A DNA stretch of 31,769 nucleotides from JABLTI01 sp030629105 (GTDB lineage Archaea > Asgardarchaeota > Heimdallarchaeia > JABLTI01): NCBI GenBank assembly GCA_030629105.1, contig DAOVPS010000011.1:1-31769 (forward strand), given 5' to 3'. Position 1 is the stretch's first letter. Every line of letters starts with the position of its first letter. Both the position numbers and the translations under genes were made by a program. This document shows positions 1 to 8,046 of the stretch, piece after piece. The notes under the pieces were generated by a model. That model did not search any database and was not told the DNA's origin. It saw nothing but the letters and a program-made list of their open reading frames with translations.

Positions 1-518
1 ATGGCGACCCTAATTGCTGCATAAGCATAACCAAGTTCTCCATGAGCCCATTCAAAACGATCATATAAAGATGCAGCAGTTTGTCCAATAAAAGCCCCAT
101 TAATCATTTCAATGAAGTATCTCTCAGTATCTCCTTTGAGTAAACCTACCGGGAATCGTTCATGATAACCTTCCGCAATGATTTCAAAAGAGCGCTTAAA
201 GTCTTTAGGAATTCCGTGTGTTTTATGAGAATCACAAGCACTACCAGCAGGTATCATTCCTACTTTTAAATCAGTATTAACTGCAACGTTGACTAATTCA
301 TTTAAAGTTCCATCCCCACCAATTGAAATCAAAGTTTTATGACCATTCTTCACTGCTTTTTGGCTAATTGGAATTCCATCACCAATTTTGTTTGTTAATT
401 CATATTCAACTTCTCCAAAAACGTCCTTTGCAATTTGTAGAATTTTATCAACTTTCTTTTCTAATCTTTTATTATCAGCATGAGGATTAATTACAAGAAA
501 TGGGGTGTTGTCTGCCAT
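1..518 (-). CDS. Diacylglycerol/sphingosine-kinase-like lipid kinase, 5' part only
   Basis: The reading frame is open from an ATG at 518 to the left edge, so about 172 N-terminal residues are present and the C-terminus is missing. The start resembles YegS/LCB5 kinases (residues 1-14, MADNTPFLVINPHA), and the glycine-rich nucleotide loop ISIGGDGTLNE lies near residues 67-77. This family phosphorylates diacylglycerol, sphingoid bases or other lipid alcohols with ATP. The usual P-x-G-T-x-N-D segment reads IPAGSACD here, so it keeps the Asp but varies the neighbouring residues. An AGGAG at 531-535 lies 12 nt upstream and a TATA-like element lies at 570-577, so it probably has its own promoter rather than being read from the CoA operon. 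The family is fairly sure; the substrate is unknown. NAD-kinase-like folds share the GGDGT loop but not the flanking sequence. Confidence 0.8.
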   Translation of the reverse strand, partial: MADNTPFLVINPHADNKRLEKKVDKILQIAKDVFGEVEYELTNKIGDGIPISQKAVKNGHKTLISIGGDGTLNELVNVAVNTDLKVGMIPAGSACDSHKTHGIPKDFKRSFEIIAEGYHERFPVGLLKGDTERYFIEMINGAFIGQTAASLYDRFEWAHGELGYAYAAIRVA

Positions 519-569
519 TTTATATTCTAGCTCCTGAAATCATCGAATCATATTTCCTTTATTACTTAA

Positions 570-577
570 ATTTATAA
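570..577 (-). promoter_or_regulatory. Candidate TATA box for the lipid kinase gene
   Basis: On the minus strand the element reads TTATAAAT. It would place transcription start near 545-550, about 30 nt before the ATG at 518, leaving the AGGAG at 531-535 in the leader. The assignment rests on position and base composition only. Confidence 0.45.
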
Positions 578-623
578 TTGTGTCGCTTTGCTTTAAAAAG
601 AATAAAGAAATTCTTTTCATGTT

Positions 624-1964
624 TTAAAAATCGAATTCTCTATGGATTCGTATTAACTTTCCTGATTTAGGATTTCTTAATGGTGGTTCAAATTTTATTT
701 CTATTGTTGGCACTTGGCAGTTGTATGAAGAAAAAACAGTCTGTACGTTTTTTCGGAGATTCTCTGATAATTCTTCTTTATCTATCTTTTTTGTTTTAAT
801 TTGTATTCGAAGTAAAACTTTGTTGAAACTTTGTTGAATAGCTTGATACTCATCTATTTCATCCGAACTCAAAATTATTGCTCTACGAATATAATCAGGA
901 TAAATAAATTGTAATTCTTCTGTATCTTTTCTAGGAGCCCAAAAAAGATCATCTGATCGACCCATAATTTGTTCTATTACACGAAATGAGGAACCACATT
1001 TACATTTATTTGGTGATATTGTAATAATGTCATTCAACTCAAATCTGATTATCGGTTGTGATTTCTTGTGGAGATCTGTTACTATCATTTGATAACTTGG
1101 TTCTCCAGGTCGAGTTGGATTTCCTTTGGAATCAAAGATTTGTACAAAAATAAGATCTTCATTTATATGCAGAGAGCCATGTTTACAAGTTAAAGCAATA
1201 GATCCTTCGCTCCCTTGATATATTTGATGTACAGGTGTTTTGAAAACGCCTTCTATCTCTTCTTTTGTATTTGGTTCAAGTACTTCTGCATATGAAACCA
1301 ATCTTTTTGGTTTGATACTCAATCGTTTTTCCTTCACTTCTTTTGCGAGAATCTTTAGCATAGATGGAGGTGCTGAAAGAATGTTTGGTTGGAATTTCTG
1401 CAACTTATTTCTGATTTCTTCGAGTGGATGTAGCAGACTAATGTGTGTTAATCGCTGCCCGAATTTACTAACTTGAAAAGCGGGAGTAGTGACTCTTAAA
1501 AGAAAAGCCCACTTTATCCTTAATATTCTAGGAAAGCTGAATCGAGCGAAAAAAGCTGCCTGCAAATACTTCTCCTCTGATGGGCTTGTTATAACTACAC
1601 CTTTACTACCACTTGTACCAGATGACATGGCAACATTAAATCCTTGAAACCTTTCAATATAATTCTTCTCTTGTTCTACTTTATCTAAGAAATTCACTAA
1701 ATCTTCCTTGATTAAACCAACAGTATTATAATCCGTCAAATTATCCATCATAATTTTCTTATTAACGGTCGGCAAATTCCATACATCGTTTAAATCGGAA
1801 TCAGCATAATGCTTTTTGAAAAAAAGGGAATTCTGAACTGCAAATTCCACAATTTCTTTGCTTTTTTTTGCTTGAAATTCTTTCAATTGAGTTGGATTCA
1901 TTCGTCTAAAACGTCTATTACATGAAAGGAAAAAGCGTAAGAAGGAATCAGTGTCTGGAGTCAT
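624..1964 (-). CDS. PaaK/CapK-like AMP-forming CoA ligase (adenylate-forming enzyme)
   Basis: A 446-residue protein of the phenylacetate-CoA ligase-like branch of the ANL superfamily, which activates a carboxylate with ATP and usually passes it to CoA. The AMP-binding loop SSGTSGSKG is at residues 114-122. An acid-binding region containing YQGSEGS is near residue 247, a CKCG pair near residue 316 and GRSDD a little further on, as in PaaK-type enzymes. The length is normal for the family. No membrane segment is visible, so it is presumably cytoplasmic. Its ATG (1962-1964) directly abuts the CoaBC stop codon (1965-1967) with no gap, so it is probably the last, translationally coupled gene of the CoA operon. 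The substrate cannot be told: phenylacetate, another aryl or short-chain acid, or a non-CoA acceptor as in CapK relatives are all possible. Confidence 0.8.
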   Translation of the reverse strand: MTPDTDSFLRFFLSCNRRFRRMNPTQLKEFQAKKSKEIVEFAVQNSLFFKKHYADSDLNDVWNLPTVNKKIMMDNLTDYNTVGLIKEDLVNFLDKVEQEKNYIERFQGFNVAMSSGTSGSKGVVITSPSEEKYLQAAFFARFSFPRILRIKWAFLLRVTTPAFQVSKFGQRLTHISLLHPLEEIRNKLQKFQPNILSAPPSMLKILAKEVKEKRLSIKPKRLVSYAEVLEPNTKEEIEGVFKTPVHQIYQGSEGSIALTCKHGSLHINEDLIFVQIFDSKGNPTRPGEPSYQMIVTDLHKKSQPIIRFELNDIITISPNKCKCGSSFRVIEQIMGRSDDLFWAPRKDTEELQFIYPDYIRRAIILSSDEIDEYQAIQQSFNKVLLRIQIKTKKIDKEELSENLRKNVQTVFSSYNCQVPTIEIKFEPPLRNPKSGKLIRIHREFDF

Positions 1965-3212
1965 TTAAATCAAAACAACTATCTCATCAATAATTTTCTT
2001 AGCAATAATTCTTTTTGTTGTTAAAGATAGCTTTTGTGGTTTGCTTTTTTTCGATACTAAAATAACTTCATTCGTTGCACTAGCAAACCCTTGATTCGGT
2101 TTATCTAGAAAATTTGCTACTACTAATTCTATCTGATAATTTTTCAAGCTTTTCTGCGCCTTTTTAATTAATTCGTCTTTTGTAACATTTACTTCAGCTT
2201 TAAAACCAACGATTCTAGCTTTTGGAAACTTCTGCTTAACATATTCAATTATCTTGATTGTTGGTTTAAGTTTTAGTTCTAGTGATTCTTGTTTTGAAGA
2301 TATCTTTCCTTTTTGTTTTTCAGGTTGATAATCACCGATTGCTGCAGCAGATATGAAGACATCAATCCTCTTTTGCTTATTGATTACTTTCTTAATATCT
2401 TGAGGAGTTTCAATTGTTTCAATATTAATCTTGGGATTATGAATTGGTAAGCTAGTTGGACCTAAAATTAACATAACATCAGCTCCTCTATTCACTGCTT
2501 CCAATGCTATTTCTATTCCCATTTTCCCAGTACTTGGATTACTAATGTATCGAACATCATCCAGCCAAATTCTTGTTGGACCTGCGGTTACTACCACTTT
2601 TTTTTTTGCTAAATCATTAACTGTAAGAATCCCAATAATCGTTTCAAGAATTTCTTCATTCTTAGCAATTTTTGCTTTCCCTTCTTCTAATCTCGGACCG
2701 ATAAAAGTAACTCCAGCTTCTTTTAATTGTCTAATATTTTTAACTACCATAGGATTATCATACATTGTTCCATGCATCGCCGGAACAATTGCAATGGGTA
2801 TTCCTGTGCCAAAAGCAGTTGTAGCGAAGGTTGTCACAGGGGTATCATCTATTCCTTGAGCTATTTTTCCTATTGTATTCGCAGTTGATGGAGCAATTAG
2901 TAGAAGATCCGCTTTATCTGGGTGTTGACCACACAAATGAACATGTTCAATTTGACCTGTAAGCTTCGTTATAACGGGATTGCCAACTGCCCATTCAACC
3001 AAATCAGGTTGAATTAATTCCTTAGCAGCAGATGACATTACAACAAAAATCTCAGCGCCATTTCTCATTAATAATCGAGCTAAGTTTACTATTTCTAGTA
3101 CTGCTACACTTCCAGTCATTCCAATTACGATTCTTTTACCTGCAAGTTGATCAGATTTTGAACCGGTAATCTCTAGTATTGAGGAATGTTTAGAAGGTTT
3201 GAATCTTGACAT
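1965..3212 (-). CDS. coaBC: Bifunctional phosphopantothenoylcysteine decarboxylase / phosphopantothenate-cysteine ligase
   Basis: A 415-residue fusion that joins cysteine to 4'-phosphopantothenate and decarboxylates the product to 4'-phosphopantetheine. The flavoprotein (CoaC) half covers about residues 25-200: VIGMTGSVA near the start, the catalytic-type His in IEHVHL (residues 88-93), APSTANTIGKIAQG (107-120) and PAMHGTM (144-150). The CoaB half covers about 203-415: TAGPTRIWLDDVRYISN (209-225), then STGKMG and AAIGDY. The bacterial clamp motif with Cys-Gly is replaced by PRLEEGKAK, which I recall from archaeal CoaBC. The start ATG sits 2 nt after the decarboxylase stop, with a GGAG inside the end of that gene. 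The length and both active sites look intact. Confidence 0.95.
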   Translation of the reverse strand: MSRFKPSKHSSILEITGSKSDQLAGKRIVIGMTGSVAVLEIVNLARLLMRNGAEIFVVMSSAAKELIQPDLVEWAVGNPVITKLTGQIEHVHLCGQHPDKADLLLIAPSTANTIGKIAQGIDDTPVTTFATTAFGTGIPIAIVPAMHGTMYDNPMVVKNIRQLKEAGVTFIGPRLEEGKAKIAKNEEILETIIGILTVNDLAKKKVVVTAGPTRIWLDDVRYISNPSTGKMGIEIALEAVNRGADVMLILGPTSLPIHNPKINIETIETPQDIKKVINKQKRIDVFISAAAIGDYQPEKQKGKISSKQESLELKLKPTIKIIEYVKQKFPKARIVGFKAEVNVTKDELIKKAQKSLKNYQIELVVANFLDKPNQGFASATNEVILVSKKSKPQKLSLTTKRIIAKKIIDEIVVLI

Positions 3213-3214
3213 TT

Positions 3215-4390
3215 TTACTTCTCCTTGTTTAAAATTGTTTCAAGGTCGTTTATGAATTTATCAATTACTTCTTTTGTTACATGAGACATAACTACTATTC
3301 TTGTCCAATTTGAATAGATGGATAGATGCCATCCCTTCTGCAATAATTCTTTCACTAAATCTTCATTAGTCATTTGACTGCAAGTGAAACCTATGATATT
3401 GAGAGAGGGTTCAAACACGAGCCTTATTTTTGTAAGTTCTTTCAATCTTTGAGTGAGATACTTAGTAACCTCAAATGATTCTTTTACTCGCTCAAGAATA
3501 TAAGATTCTCCTAATTTTTTCAGTAACACCCATGCAGCGATTACTGAAGATCCAGGCCTCGTACCTGTTATTGTTAATTGCTTCGTGCTGGAATCAGATA
3601 AGTAAGTGATACTTTTTACAATTGTTTTTGTTATTTCTTCAGATCGAAAAATAATTGATCCTCCCGGAATTAGACTACCAAGTATTTTGTGAGTATCTAT
3701 TGTTATACTCTTTACTCCAGGATTCTCAAAGCCATAAATTGGCACTTCATGACCCAGCTTCTTTAAATATGGATAGATGGTCCCACCATGAGCTGCATCA
3801 ACATGTAAATATAGATTCTTCTCTATTGCCAAATCACTTAGAGCATTAATATCATCACAAACACCAGTACCTGTTGCACCAGCAATTCCGACTATTCCTA
3901 CTGTTCTATAATCAATTGCTTCTTTTACAGCTTCTATATCTACTTGGAAATTTTCATTTAGTGAAATCCATACTGATTCCAAATTTAATAAATCTGCAGC
4001 TTTTTCAAAAGAAATATGAGCAGATTCTGGAAAAATAATTTTGCCCTTTTCAATTCCCCTGTTTACTTTACTCCAGTTTCTTGCAGCCCAACAACCAATT
4101 ATATTAGATTCACTCCCACCAGAGGTTATTGCACCTGTCCAACTACTTGGAGCTTGAAGTAAATCAGCTAAATGGGCTAAAACTTCATTTTCTAGTTTTA
4201 CTGTTTCAGGAAATAGACCGGGGTCTCCCAAATTAGTAGCTGCGAAAATCTTAGCTATTTCCCGAGCTATTTTTGGTGGTGGGGAACACATTGAACTTAA
4301 TACTTGGTTAAAAGAATCCTCGTCCTTAAGAAGAACCATTAAATCCTCGATAATTTCATTGAAATTTTTTTCTTCTTCTAAATAACTCAT
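3215..4390 (-). CDS. PLP-dependent aspartate 1-decarboxylase (MfnA family), beta-alanine supply
   Basis: A 391-residue group II PLP decarboxylase. TSGGSESN (residues 89-96) fits the cofactor phosphate-binding region, HVDAAHGG (196-203) holds the PLP Asp, and IDTHKILGSLIPGG holds the Schiff-base Lys at about residue 235. Archaeal members decarboxylate tyrosine (methanofuran synthesis) or aspartate (beta-alanine for CoA). Here the gene lies between PanE and CoaBC, and no bacterial PanD is in the operon, so aspartate decarboxylation is the better call; this is inferred from context rather than from specificity residues. A GGAG lies about 9 nt before the ATG. The stop is 2 nt from the coaBC start, so the two are surely cotranscribed. 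Confidence 0.88.
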   Translation of the reverse strand: MSYLEEEKNFNEIIEDLMVLLKDEDSFNQVLSSMCSPPPKIAREIAKIFAATNLGDPGLFPETVKLENEVLAHLADLLQAPSSWTGAITSGGSESNIIGCWAARNWSKVNRGIEKGKIIFPESAHISFEKAADLLNLESVWISLNENFQVDIEAVKEAIDYRTVGIVGIAGATGTGVCDDINALSDLAIEKNLYLHVDAAHGGTIYPYLKKLGHEVPIYGFENPGVKSITIDTHKILGSLIPGGSIIFRSEEITKTIVKSITYLSDSSTKQLTITGTRPGSSVIAAWVLLKKLGESYILERVKESFEVTKYLTQRLKELTKIRLVFEPSLNIIGFTCSQMTNEDLVKELLQKGWHLSIYSNWTRIVVMSHVTKEVIDKFINDLETILNKEK

Positions 4391-4412
4391 TATAATTACT
4401 CCAAGACTAATA

Positions 4413-5363
4413 TTATGCGAGAAACGATTTCTCTAATGTTAAAATTTTACTGTAAATCTCTTGATTATTTGATACTGTAATTCCTTCTTTTAATCCAAAG
4501 AATATTATTTTTCCGTTCAGAAAATCTATTTCTGTTTTTCTTTTATTCAAGATATCAGTTAACATTGAACTTGTATTCTCACCCGTATTTTTGATTATAT
4601 CAAAAGTCATTTTGATTGGATCGTCAGACAACAATTCTATTTTCAGAGCTTTAGTTACAGCCCAAGCTTCCTCAGCTAATGATATAGCTTGATTCCGTAG
4701 AGATATTTGATTGTAAATTTCCTTGTTTTTCACTTGGTGAATTGCTGTCAGTGGATTTAGTGCACAATTAACAATTGTTTTTGTGAAAACAGCGCCTCGT
4801 ATATTAGATTCAATGAATGCGTCAATTTCTGATTTTCTCATTATTTCGACAATTTTTCTTGCTTTTTGTTCCTCAGCAGCAGTTTGATATCCTATGTAGG
4901 TTTTTCCTTCCCCTGTGAAGTCAACTACTCCTGCTACAGGTTTGCAAACTCCTATTGTAGTAATTCCTCTTAGGATTATATTTTCGGGAAATATTTTTCT
5001 TAATATATCCTCTGTTCCAATTCCATTTTGAATTGAAATTAAAACAGTCTCAGAATTTATTATGGGAAGAATTTGGTTTGCAGCAGATTCAGTTTGATGC
5101 GCTTTTGTAGTGAAGAAAATATAATCGATTTTTTGATCAGATTTTGCAAGAAATTCTTTTGCTTGTGGGATTGTATCAACTGCTTTAACAGTTACCAATT
5201 TATTAATCAAGCCTTTTATTCTGAGACCAGATTCATTGATCTTGTCTACATGTGATTTTCTGCCAACTAATAGAACATCGAATTTTTCTGAAGCCATTAA
5301 GCCACCAAACAGGCTACCAACACTTCCGCTCCCCATTACAACAAGCACTATATCACCCCTCAT
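4413..5363 (-). CDS. panE: 2-dehydropantoate 2-reductase (ketopantoate reductase)
   Basis: This enzyme reduces ketopantoate to pantoate with NAD(P)H, the second committed step of CoA synthesis. The Rossmann motif GSGSVGSLFGG lies about ten residues in, and a Lys/Asn active-site region reading FTKTIVNCALNPLTA is in the helical C-terminal half; both are typical. The frame stays open to an upstream ATG at 5393 (326 residues). I prefer the ATG at 5363 (316 residues), because family members have only a few residues before the glycine-rich loop. Either start overlaps the end of panB (11 nt with the chosen start), so translational coupling is likely. No good Shine-Dalgarno separates the two starts, so this choice is not certain. 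Confidence 0.92.
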   Translation of the reverse strand: MRGDIVLVVMGSGSVGSLFGGLMASEKFDVLLVGRKSHVDKINESGLRIKGLINKLVTVKAVDTIPQAKEFLAKSDQKIDYIFFTTKAHQTESAANQILPIINSETVLISIQNGIGTEDILRKIFPENIILRGITTIGVCKPVAGVVDFTGEGKTYIGYQTAAEEQKARKIVEIMRKSEIDAFIESNIRGAVFTKTIVNCALNPLTAIHQVKNKEIYNQISLRNQAISLAEEAWAVTKALKIELLSDDPIKMTFDIIKNTGENTSSMLTDILNKRKTEIDFLNGKIIFFGLKEGITVSNNQEIYSKILTLEKSFLA

Positions 5364-6165
5364 AGGAGTACTCAAGAGAGGGGTATGTTCCATCTTTTAC
5401 TTCTTCCGCATATTTCTTTGTAGCTTTAATTATTTCCTCTCGAAGATTTGCATATTTTTTTACAAATTTTGGTTTGTGTCCAATTGTACAACCAAGCATG
5501 TCATAACAAACTAAAACTTGCCCATCACAATGAGGTCCTGCACCTATACCAATTGTTGGTATTTCGACTACTTCAGTTATTTTCTTTGAAACGTCTTGTG
5601 GGATTGCTTCTAAAATTATTGAGAAGCATCCAGCTTCTTCTAATTGTTTTGCATCTTGAATGAGTTCATCTTCAGTGAAATAGGATTCTGGTTTTCCCTG
5701 TACTTTGTATCCACCCAGCTTGTAGGCAGATTGAGGGATTAAACCAATATGTCCTTGGACAGGGATTCCAATATCAACTATTGCTTTGATTTCTTTTATC
5801 CTCGTTTCACTAGCTCCCTCCAATTTTACAGCTTCTGCATGACCTTCTTTTACGAGTTTCCCTGCATTCGCTACTGTTTCATCTATTGTTAAACCATAGC
5901 TTAAGAAAGGCATGTCTCCAATAACTAAACTGTAATTTTTCGCACCTCGTGTTACAGCTTGACAATGACGAATAGACATATCCAAAGTGACTTCTAAAGT
6001 TGTTTCTGCTCCGTACACTGTTTGACCCATTGTATCCCCAACTAAGAGGATATCAATTTTCGCTTCATCAAAAATAGTTGCCAAGCTAAAATCATATGCT
6101 GTTAACATAGTGATTTTTTTGCCCTTCTTCATTTTCTGAATATCAAATGCGGTTAGTTTTGGCAT
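5353..6165 (-). CDS. panB: Ketopantoate hydroxymethyltransferase
   Basis: A 270-residue TIM-barrel enzyme that adds a hydroxymethyl group to 2-oxoisovalerate to make ketopantoate. Visible landmarks are LTAYDFSLA (21-29), the metal Asp in LVGDTMG (Asp44), the second metal Asp in VIGDMPFLSYG (Asp84), the Glu in VKLEGA (Glu116) and the catalytic-type Glu in LEAIP (Glu186), followed by IGIGAG. Length and motifs match functional PanB. It starts 2 nt after the phosphopantothenate synthetase stop, with a GGAAGGA-like ribosome site in the end of that gene, and its tail overlaps panE. Confidence 0.95.
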   Translation of the reverse strand: MPKLTAFDIQKMKKGKKITMLTAYDFSLATIFDEAKIDILLVGDTMGQTVYGAETTLEVTLDMSIRHCQAVTRGAKNYSLVIGDMPFLSYGLTIDETVANAGKLVKEGHAEAVKLEGASETRIKEIKAIVDIGIPVQGHIGLIPQSAYKLGGYKVQGKPESYFTEDELIQDAKQLEEAGCFSIILEAIPQDVSKKITEVVEIPTIGIGAGPHCDGQVLVCYDMLGCTIGHKPKFVKKYANLREEIIKATKKYAEEVKDGTYPSLEYSYEG

Positions 6166-6167
6166 AT

Positions 6168-6947
6168 TTATCCTTCCCTTAATTGTTTTTTAGATAACTC
6201 AAGTAATCTAGAGGACATGAATTTAACGCTTTCTTGAAGCATGTAATTATTATCATAACTCTTTATAATTGAAATTAATTTTTCTTTGGTATGTTTTTTT
6301 AATTTATCTATTAACTCAACCATTTCTTGTGTTGCTCTTCTTACATGATTTACGATCGTTATGTCGCTCCAAACAGAAGTTCTCGATAGTGGATTTAAAT
6401 CAACACAGATAACCGTTTTACCCATTTTTTTCAAAGCCATTGTTCTATCTCCATCTTCGAGTGGAACATAGACTACATCTGCAACAAAGATTCCATCAGG
6501 ATCTACTATTCTTCGTTTATGAGTTATTTCTGGTATTGTCTCAGCTTTTTTCCCTAGATTTACTCCTAATACTTCTTTAGCACCTGCATTTTTTAGAACA
6601 GTTTCTATATTTGTCTCTCGCTCTTTTGTACGGTAAAAAAGATTCACTTCAAGTTTTGCGTTGGTTTTTTCAGCGAGTGCAACCAATTCATCTGGACATA
6701 TAATAGCTACATTCCCATTTATGGAGATAACTGGGTGTTTAGCTAGAAGCAAAGTAGCTACTGCAGCTTCTTCTTGGATCAAAGCATAATCAGGAGTTTT
6801 CTCTCCTAAAAGATAATCAAAAGCTTCTCCTCTACCATGAGCAATTAAACCTGCTTCTGCAACAATTTTTTGATGCATCCCCTCAATGATTTCATGTCGT
6901 TCCTTCAATGAAAGATAGCGAGGATGATCGGGTGGTATCTCTGACAT
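6168..6947 (-). CDS. 4-phosphopantoate-beta-alanine ligase (phosphopantothenate synthetase, archaeal)
   Basis: A 259-residue archaeal enzyme that condenses 4-phosphopantoate with beta-alanine using ATP, replacing bacterial PanC. The family signature is clear: an N-terminal IPPDHPRYLSLKERH, then GLIAHGRGEAFDYLLGE, NGNVAIICP, and VYVPLEDGDRT towards the C-terminal half. A GGGGTAAT-like site precedes the ATG at 6947. The gene begins 18 nt after pantoate kinase ends, which is the enzyme that makes its substrate, and beta-alanine would come from the decarboxylase three genes on. Confidence 0.95.
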   Translation of the reverse strand: MSEIPPDHPRYLSLKERHEIIEGMHQKIVAEAGLIAHGRGEAFDYLLGEKTPDYALIQEEAAVATLLLAKHPVISINGNVAIICPDELVALAEKTNAKLEVNLFYRTKERETNIETVLKNAGAKEVLGVNLGKKAETIPEITHKRRIVDPDGIFVADVVYVPLEDGDRTMALKKMGKTVICVDLNPLSRTSVWSDITIVNHVRRATQEMVELIDKLKKHTKEKLISIIKSYDNNYMLQESVKFMSSRLLELSKKQLREG

Positions 6948-6965
6948 GGAATTACCCCATTATTA

Positions 6966-7889
6966 TTAGTCAAATATTTTTTTACCCAAAACGATTGGAC
7001 CTAAATTTGATAAGGAATCTAACCAAATTTTAGCATTTGGGTCGTAATTATCTATAATATTACTGCATTCTTCTAAATCATAAATATCTCCAACAACGAA
7101 TAATGAATCTCCTAACATAACCATACTTGCTGAGTATTCATCTTTCCTTAGATAGGTTATTAATTTCTTTAGCTTTTCAGACATTAATCCCGTTTTATCC
7201 GCAAATTCAAAGCTAACTCGCAAAAATTCATCCAATGTAGGTTTCTCATTTAATTCATGAAGTAATTGATTTGAATAATTGTTTATTTTTTCAATCATTT
7301 TAGGACTAGTAATAATATCCTTTGTAGACATTGTCCCAATAGAGGCTACAAGGATTAATTCTTCAATTGGCCAAGGAAATTCTTTGATTACCCCCACTCC
7401 TGGAGCTCCGGGTTCTAATCTTATTTCTGCTCCTCCTTGTAGTTGTGAAATAACATCACCAAGACCTGTTCGACATACTACTTCTGCTTTATGAGCTATC
7501 TGCCCTAATTCCTCTTTAGATTTCTTTGTATCAAAGATTTCGTTTAATGCGAAAACAGTGCCAAGAGCTCCTGCACCACTTGTTCCAAAGCCAGCCTGTA
7601 TTGGCAATGGACTTTTGTGTTGAATAATTAAAACTGAATCCTTGATTTGATCTGTGAAACTCTTTGCAACTTCTAAACTAACTACTCCGTCTATTTTTTG
7701 ATCATTAAAATATACTTCATGAATTTCATCATTGATTTCTTTAAGAGAAATTCTTGTAACAACACGTTTACTTATAGAAAAACCAGCACCTCGAGAGCCC
7801 ATTTTTAGTGGATCATCATTTTCTACTATTTGAAATAAACCAGTAATGTGAGCTGGGACAGACCAGTTACTCGAGTATTTAGTTTTCAT
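6966..7889 (-). CDS. Pantoate kinase (archaeal, GHMP superfamily)
   Basis: A 307-residue GHMP kinase that phosphorylates pantoate with ATP in the archaeal CoA pathway. The N-terminus has VPAHITGLFQI and GSRGAGFS, and the GHMP ATP loop is PIQAGFGTSGAGALG at about residues 96-110. This combination separates pantoate kinase from mevalonate or homoserine kinases, and the adjoining phosphopantothenate synthetase supports it strongly. It is the first gene of the operon: no Shine-Dalgarno is visible and a TATA-like element lies only about 30 nt upstream, so the mRNA is probably leaderless. Confidence 0.95.
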   Translation of the reverse strand: MKTKYSSNWSVPAHITGLFQIVENDDPLKMGSRGAGFSISKRVVTRISLKEINDEIHEVYFNDQKIDGVVSLEVAKSFTDQIKDSVLIIQHKSPLPIQAGFGTSGAGALGTVFALNEIFDTKKSKEELGQIAHKAEVVCRTGLGDVISQLQGGAEIRLEPGAPGVGVIKEFPWPIEELILVASIGTMSTKDIITSPKMIEKINNYSNQLLHELNEKPTLDEFLRVSFEFADKTGLMSEKLKKLITYLRKDEYSASMVMLGDSLFVVGDIYDLEECSNIIDNYDPNAKIWLDSLSNLGPIVLGKKIFD

Positions 7890-7916
7890 TGGTTTTCAAC
7901 TGTTTACAAGCTACTC

Positions 7917-7925
7917 TTTATTTAA
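7917..7925 (-). promoter_or_regulatory. TATA box of the CoA operon
   Basis: The minus strand reads TTAAATAAA. Its centre is about 32 nt upstream of the pantoate kinase ATG, which puts the expected start of transcription within a few bases of the ATG. This fits a leaderless or nearly leaderless first gene and agrees with the absence of a ribosome site there. Confidence 0.55.
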
Positions 7926-8007
7926 GTAATTACTTCTAAATCTCTTTAACCAGAAAAACTTTTTAATTTCCATAAGTTATTACTGAGAGAATCATTAGAA
8001 TCTATTA

Positions 8008-8015
8008 CTATAAAT
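8008..8015 (+). promoter_or_regulatory. Candidate TATA box before the DUF1295 gene
   Basis: The element reads CTATAAAT, 32 nt before the ATG at 8047. An AGGAG at 8029-8033 would then lie upstream of the transcript start, so either the message is near-leaderless and that AGGAG is chance, or the real promoter is the T/A-rich stretch near 7958-7967. Confidence 0.35.
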
Positions 8016-8046
8016 GACAACTATCAACAGGAGAAATTAGTCAGAA

